Source of the DNA: Rhipicephalus microplus
Taxonomy: Eukaryota; Arthropoda; Arachnida; Ixodida; Ixodidae
DNA: 64,000 nucleotides
NCBI RefSeq assembly: GCF_043290135.1
Contig: NC_134701.1
Span: 68,334,002 to 68,398,001 of the forward strand
Direction of reading: 5' to 3'
Part shown: positions 58,990 through 64,000 of the stretch, piece after piece
How positions within the stretch are numbered: position 1 is the first letter of the stretch
How the letters are laid out: each line of letters begins with the position of its first letter
Translations under genes and position numbers: made by a program
The notes under the pieces: model-generated
Told to the model about the DNA's origin: nothing
The model's input: the letters and a program-made list of their open reading frames with translations, nothing else
Databases searched by the model: none

Positions 58990-59742
58990 TCACAAATTTG
59001 AAAAGCCTCCCGTAGAGGCAAGGGCGAAATTTGGATGTAGCCCACATGATTGCAAGACACTAGTTTTTTGCTGTGGAATAGTTGACTTCCGCCTTAGCTG
59101 GGGACCGGCTCGCACAACTGATGACCCTTTCATGTCAGTCAATCTTCTGCACAAGGTAGCTCCGAGCTCTACACTGCTTGCGTCGGTGAGTATTTCCGTG
59201 TCAGCGTTTTCGGCGAAATGAGCAAGTATTGGCGGTGTCTGCAGCCGTCGTCTTAGTTCTTGAATTGCTTCCTCCTGCGGTGTTTCCCACTTGAACTCGA
59301 CGTCGGTCTTTGTCAGATTGGTGAGTGGCTCGACGATGCGGGCCGAATTATTGACGCAACGCCTGTAATAGGCACAGAGGCCGAGAAATCGACGCGCGGC
59401 TTTCATGTCGGCTGGTGACGGAAATGCAACGATGAATGTTGTCTTCTGCGGGTCACGGCGTACTTCGGACTTGCTTACCACGTGTCCCAGAAACAAAACT
59501 TTCCCATAAGCAAAGCGGCACTTTTCTGGCTTCAGAGTGAGTCCGGAGGTTGTTATTGCTAGAAGTATAGCTTCAAGGCGCTGTAAATGGTTGTCAAAGC
59601 TTGAAGAAAACACGACGACAATGTCCAAGTACACGAGGCATGTCTGCCACTTCAATCCAGTGAACATGGTGTACATAATGCGCTTGAACGTCGCAGGCAC
59701 CGAGTAAACACCAACGGGCATGACCTTAAACTCAGAGGCCAT
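58990..59742 (-). pseudogene. Gypsy 4 RT palm to RNase H
   Basis: A 250-residue frame: PATFKRIMYTMFTGLKWQTC, then VYLDIVVVFSSS, where the catalytic YLDD has become YLDI. The connection follows (LTLKPEKCRFAYGKVLFLGH, FLGLCAYYRRCV) and then RNase H (TEILTDASSVELGATL). The frame changes after that. The lost second Asp of the active site shows that this copy is dead. Confidence 0.9.
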
Positions 59743-59744
59743 CT

Positions 59745-60768
59745 GGTGTTATGAACGCAGTCTTTTCTCGGTCTCTCTCATCTACTTCAATCTGCCAATA
59801 GCTTGTCTTGAGGTCCGTCGATGAAAAGTGTTTTGTGTTGTGCAGTCGATCAAGGGTGTCATTTATTCGGAGAAGAAGGCATATATGTTACTTCGTTATC
59901 TTGTTGAGTCGGCGATAGGTAACGTAGAAGCGTAGTGTTCCATCCTTTTAGATTACTAACACCTTCGGTGACGCGCAAGGGCTCTTTGAGGGCTAGATGA
60001 TGTCGTCGCGCAGCATTTCTTCGACTTCTATTTTTATGGCCTCGCGTTTTCACGTCGAAACTCTGTACGGGCTCTGACGGAGTGGCTTAGCATTTTCTTT
60101 CATTACAACTCGATGTTTCGTGACACGGGCTTGCCGAATTCTCGACTACGACGAAAAGCAGTTCTTGTATTTCAGAAGAGCGTTATAGAGCTGCTCTTGC
60201 TTATGCGTCGGAATGCTCGGATTAACGTCAAAAGCCTGTTAAAACGCTTGAGTCGTCGGAATGCATTCGGCAGAATGGATGACAGCAAAAGCGTTGCTGG
60301 CTTCCAGTATTTCTTCGATGTAGGGGCCCATCGTATCTTTGCTTATGTGCTTGTACTCATTGCTGAAGTTCGTGAGCATCTCTTTTGTATTACTTCTCCG
60401 CAGCTTGGCTATTGCTCTGTTGACGCGAATTTCGGAGTTGATCAACAGGTTCTGGTCTCCTTCAACGACGCCGTGCATATCTGTTGATCCTCGAGAGCCG
60501 ACGGAAATGCTGACGCTGGAGCGAGGAGGTGCGGTGACTTGGTCTTTTAGCACATTCAAGGCGTACATTCCAGACAGCGTGTGCAGTGGCAGTGCTTTTC
60601 TTTGAATACCAATATTGCCTCACACCTCAGGTCGATGACAGCACCGTCTTGACTTAAGAAGCTCATCCCAAGTATCACAACTCTGGAGCAGTTCTGTAGA
60701 ATTAGAAAGCTGGCAGGACAAGTCCAGTTACCAATAGTTACCGTCGGTGACTCTTGCTGTGCAAACAC
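59745..60768 (-). pseudogene. Gypsy 4 protease-RT linker and RT N-terminus
   Basis: 60556-60768 reads CPASFLILQNCSRVVILGMS and GAVIDLRC, the region just after protease. 60239-60568 is the linker (VTAPPRSSVSISVG, FSNEYKHISKDTMGPYIEE), collinear with 54328-54684 in element 3. RT N-terminal blocks lie in broken frames down to 59745. Confidence 0.8.
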
Positions 60769-60829
60769 CCGCTGATGTTGTTAGAAGACCCCCAGTGGTC
60801 CGAATTTCCGGGCCTTCTCTCACAAAAAT

Positions 60830-61100
60830 CCTAGATATAGACTGTATAAAAATCCCCTATATGGCTACATCAGGAATTGGGCATATCAGGCTAAATGAAA
60901 TCCCCATATATGGGCCCTTTATAACCTGATATGCCAATTCCTGATGTAGCAATATATGGGCCCTGTATACCCATATATGGGTGTTGCTGTATAAGGCCAT
61001 ATGTAGCCATCATCTGTATATTGCCATATATAGAAGCATTCAAATAAGGTTTATAGTGGATGCTTTTATATATGGCCTTATATAGACACCTCTACACATA
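60830..61100. repeat. Palindromic tract with CCATATATGG-type motifs
   Basis: An inverted repeat pairs 60864-60890 (GCTACATCAGGAATTGGGCA...) with 60925-60950 (…CCAATTCCTGATGTAGC), with one base missing in the right arm. Around it CATATATGG or ATATATGG words recur (60904, 60952, 60970, and more loosely at 61000-61090), two of them perfect CCATATATGG. No coding capacity. Confidence 0.8.
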
Positions 61101-61429
61101 GCTATTCAGATGATTCATCTATATGAAATCAGCTTGTGTCGCCGGTAAAAGTTATAGCCACACAAATCATTCTTGAGCTAGAAATATAGCTGTTTGTAGA
61201 AAGGTCTGCATGCAGTCATCGTCGTCTCCCAAACAAAGGCAGTACATATCCCCTCAACATTCTTGTTCAATTAAGTTATCCTCATTATATCTCGAGTTAT
61301 TCTCAAGAGCTAATTGCTAAAATTGTAACGTAGAAACTTATTTAAAGTTTGTGGTGGGCACATGTCACTGTTAGTCAACTTTTCCTGAAGAGATGCTATC
61401 TTTGTGCTTAAATTTATTCTTCATTGATC
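61101..61429. other. Unassigned
   Basis: No gene or recognised repeat was seen. Confidence 0.35.
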
Positions 61430-61850
61430 GACACTTTCTTTATTTATCTATTTATTTCATCACCCACAAAACCAATTGGCATTATATTAGGGGAGCGTTT
61501 ACAAAAAGTAGAATATAAAAAATACACAGTCAGCCAAACAAATAATCAAAGGCACCTCAATCACAATCTACAACACAAATGCATATATATATAAAATGTC
61601 ACACACCGAAAATGCAACACACTAATTCCAACATAGAATAAAACAAATAATTTGAGATTGTAGAGGCAATGCTAGAAGGCAGTTCGTTCCATCCTGTGAT
61701 TTTTTCATAAAAATCATTTCGAAATACGTCCATCTTGCATTCGATTTATTTATCTTGAACCTATGATCAACATGGTCTGAGACCTAGTACGCTGCAAGTA
61801 AATTTTCTGATTTATCGATTTCGACTTGAAAATAATAAAGAGCATAAAAG
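61430..61850 (-). mobile_element. LINE 3' remnant (minus strand)
   Basis: On the minus strand 61810-61640 encodes, with one frameshift, VSDHVDHRFKINKSNAR, then MDVFRNDFYEKITGWNELPS, the terminal RT block of LINEs (FF---WN-LP). The tail toward 61430 reads GATGAAATAAATAGATAAATAAAG. The subfamily differs from the copy at 62500. Confidence 0.75.
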
Positions 61851-62219
61851 AACCCAATTTAAGTTTCATAAAAAAAATTTCGCAGTATGTTTATGTAAAA
61901 CTTTTCTGGCGTGTCACCCGAGCGTCCATAGTGAGTCAAAACGAAATATTGACCGTATGAACTGCGTGTGCATTGAATAACTTAATTGAGTTCATAATCA
62001 ACTCTTAAAGAGTTCAATCAAAAGCGATTGGTATGCAAGCTTCTCATGTACAAGTATTGTGACTAGGAGTGGCCTATAGCGCGACTGCTAAAACTGGTGT
62101 CTATAGGTCTCCATGCGCGTGGGAATGGAGGTTTTTAGCGATATTTCTTGCCAACGGAACGCTAAAAATTGTCTTTTGTAAACTTAACTCACTTTCCGTT
62201 CTGCCAGTAATGCATCATT
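61851..62219. other. Unassigned
   Basis: No feature recognised between the LINE remnant and the SINE. Confidence 0.35.
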
Positions 62220-62440
62220 AACGTAACAGTGGTAAAGAGCTCGTTCCGCAGAAACTGCGGCGTAGGCATCGGTGGATCTCAGTGAAAAATCGTCTTGTCC
62301 ATGACCGAAAATCGAGAGAATCCAAAAAAAAGAAATATTATAAGTTTTCGGGTTTGTGTGATGGTCGAAATAATGCAGCCCATTTGCATGGCAAGCAAGC
62401 GCTCTACCACACAGCTATGTGCATCTGCTTGGAAATAAAG
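62220..62440 (-). mobile_element. tRNA-headed SINE (minus strand)
   Basis: The minus-strand head TAGCTGTGTGGTAGAGCGCTTGCTTGCCATGC (62380-62420) resembles the D-arm to anticodon region of a tRNA. The body contains TTTTCGGTCATGGACAAGACGATTTTTC and it ends CGCAGTTTCTGCGGAACGAGCTCTTTACC, as in 31690-31900. Confidence 0.7.
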
Positions 62441-62497
62441 CATGAATAAGTTCCTCTGGTTGGAAATGCAAGCAAAATAAGATAAGATCGGTTGTCC

Positions 62498-62990
62498 TTA
62501 TTTATTTATTATACCCTCAGGGCCAGAGGCATTACAGAGGGGAGTGGTACAGAACAAAGGCATAACATGAAGTAGCATGGTTACAAAAAACGTTGTGTAC
62601 ATAAAAAGGAAAGGAAAGACAAAACAAATTAGTATTATCGCAACAATGTGGTCACACAAACACAGATTAAACATCAGATATTTCTGCATATACAATATTG
62701 GCTAAGGCAGCACGGAACAGTTGGTTATGGGTGATACCCGCAATTTCAGCGGGAAGGTGGTTCCATTCCCGGGACGAACGGGGCAAGAATGACTGAGTGG
62801 CAGATTTTGTATGATAATAGTTAATGCCAACCTTGTGACGGTGGTCAATGCGATGGGAAATGTATAGTGGTTGGGGTAAGAGTTCGTTGCGCAGGAAGGA
62901 ATGATAATATATTTTATGTAGCATGATTAACCGAAAAAGTTTCCTGCGTGATGATAAAGAGGGAAGGGAAAGGCTGCTTTTCATTGAAGA
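62498..62990 (-). mobile_element. LINE 3' end (minus strand)
   Basis: The 105-residue frame 62667-62984 reads RRKLFRLIMLHKIYYHSFL, HRIDHRHKVG and SFLPRSSREWNHLPAEIAG, the LINE C-terminus. The 3' UTR follows and ends TGAGGGTATAATAAATAAATAAG (plus-strand 62495-62520), as in the 1-1745 copy. This terminal frame is uninterrupted, so the copy is relatively young. Confidence 0.88.
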
Positions 62991-64000
62991 TATGCTGGCA
63001 GTACGGTTATAGTTTGACAGGATAAAGTAACTGTCATGCTTAACTAATCACGCATCCTGTATACAGGTTTCACAGCACAACATTTATTATCACAGCAATA
63101 TTGCATGATACAAGCGTGCATTGTCATCGGGCATCACAACACGTTATTACCAACGCGACTTCGTGGTCTAAAGGCAGCCAACCATTACAAAAGGCACACA
63201 CGTTACTGCGCATATTCCTTCACGACTGCTTAGTGGGTGCATAAAGTTATGAAACATTTTACACACACATTGCTGAGAAGCACGGTCTGCTGGGCGAGCT
63301 GTTAATTCATCTTAACTGAGTTGCACAAAAAAATTTGAAGTGCAAAAGGAAGACACCTGTACACAGCGCCCACTAGCGGAAACTTTATTGGAGAAAACAG
63401 TCATATGTATGCGGTTACGAGAACACGTGTGGTGGAAAAAAATGATTTCATGAGCAGACATTTACTCATTTTCTTTCACCATGTGGACATCGTGTGGTGC
63501 AGAGCACTGCGCTGTCGTGCGGGAAGTATTACTCAGGATTAAGTTATAAATTGTGGATCACAAAGCTTCTCTAAAGAAACAACAACTCTCACACCAATCA
63601 TCACTTCGTAGAGAGTGCACCTGCGCGCCCTTGTTTGATGATACGGTAGTTGAAGCTCGATTCAGGGGCGCGGTAGCGTGGGAAATCTAAGAGGCGTATT
63701 TCATAAACAAAGCTGGTCATTCATGTGTCACCTAACTCTCTGTTATGCTGCATGCCGCTGAGGTAGCTTTTCTGGAAACGCATCATTAATACAATCTGTC
63801 TGCTTACCTAATCATTTTTTTCACCGCATGTGTTCTCGTAACAGCATACATATGTCTGCTTTCTCCAACAAACTTTCAGTTGTCAGTGTCCGGGTGTGTT
63901 CCCTTTGTATCTAATTTTTTTCGTGCAACTCAGTAATAACATAATATTGCTCGTGCTTTGAACTGTGATTGCAAGTTTTTACACAAAATGCAACCATGTG
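62991..64000. other. Unassigned
   Basis: No coding, RNA or repeat pattern is recognised to the end of the window. Confidence 0.35.

Larger units (their letters stand above)
57034..60825 (-). mobile_element. Ty3/gypsy element 4, sister of element 3, 5'-truncated
   Basis: The 3' LTR is 57034-57405. Pol is collinear with element 3 but without the ~2-kb THAP insertion. It ends abruptly at about 60825 in the protease region, where the CATATATGG-rich tract begins. No 5' LTR, gag or protease active site was found. Confidence 0.87.

Overview
This window looks like intergenic and intronic DNA from a large, repeat-rich arthropod genome, most likely an ixodid (hard) tick. That assignment is an inference. 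It rests on the mix of non-LTR elements, Ty3/gypsy elements, tRNA-headed SINEs with a Ruka-like head, tetranucleotide arrays embedded in dispersed repeats, and the absence of bacterial gene architecture. I found no host single-copy gene I can name. Almost everything with coding character is a transposable element (TE) in some state of decay.

Layout. 1-1745: 3' part of a LINE (+). 2139-2257: near-perfect 53-bp-arm hairpin. 2880-7606: decayed I-like LINE (-) with gag-like ORF1, endonuclease, RT and RNase H, split by a complete Ty3/gypsy element (7607-11989, -) with 161-bp LTRs, a polypurine tract and a 5-bp target duplication. 14276-15605: C-terminal part of an L1/Tx1-like LINE (+), then a SINE. 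16392-18803: almost intact piggyBac transposon (+) with TTAA, 14-bp terminal inverted repeats, one intron and a single in-frame TGA. 19097-20190: dispersed repeat carrying a (TATC)n array, with a second copy at 38490-39470. 22484-26397: second Ty3/gypsy element (-) with diverged 140-bp LTRs and a foreign block in place of RNase H. 27500-29330: gypsy fragment (+). 32453-34610: compound tetranucleotide array, then a ~147-bp satellite interrupted by a ~670-bp GC-rich insertion. 37383-37660: probable Penelope-like endonuclease remnant.

41494-47118 (-) is the most gene-like object. It is a three-exon THAP-domain / P-element (THAP9-like) transposase whose introns split the THAP zinc finger and whose exon phases join exactly. 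It carries one homopolymer frameshift and two in-frame stops. 49001-55316 (-) is a gypsy copy with a second, internally deleted THAP transposase nested inside it. 57034-60825 (-) is a sister gypsy copy of the same family. 60830-61100 holds a palindromic tract full of CCATATATGG-type motifs. 61430-63000 holds two more LINE 3' ends and a SINE, all on the minus strand.

The parts do not form a pathway. They record successive insertions: gypsy into LINE, THAP element into gypsy, and a GC-rich element into satellite. I see no convincing new biological system. The items most worth following up are the split-exon THAP transposase, the near-intact piggyBac, and the paralogous THAP remnant nested in a gypsy element.
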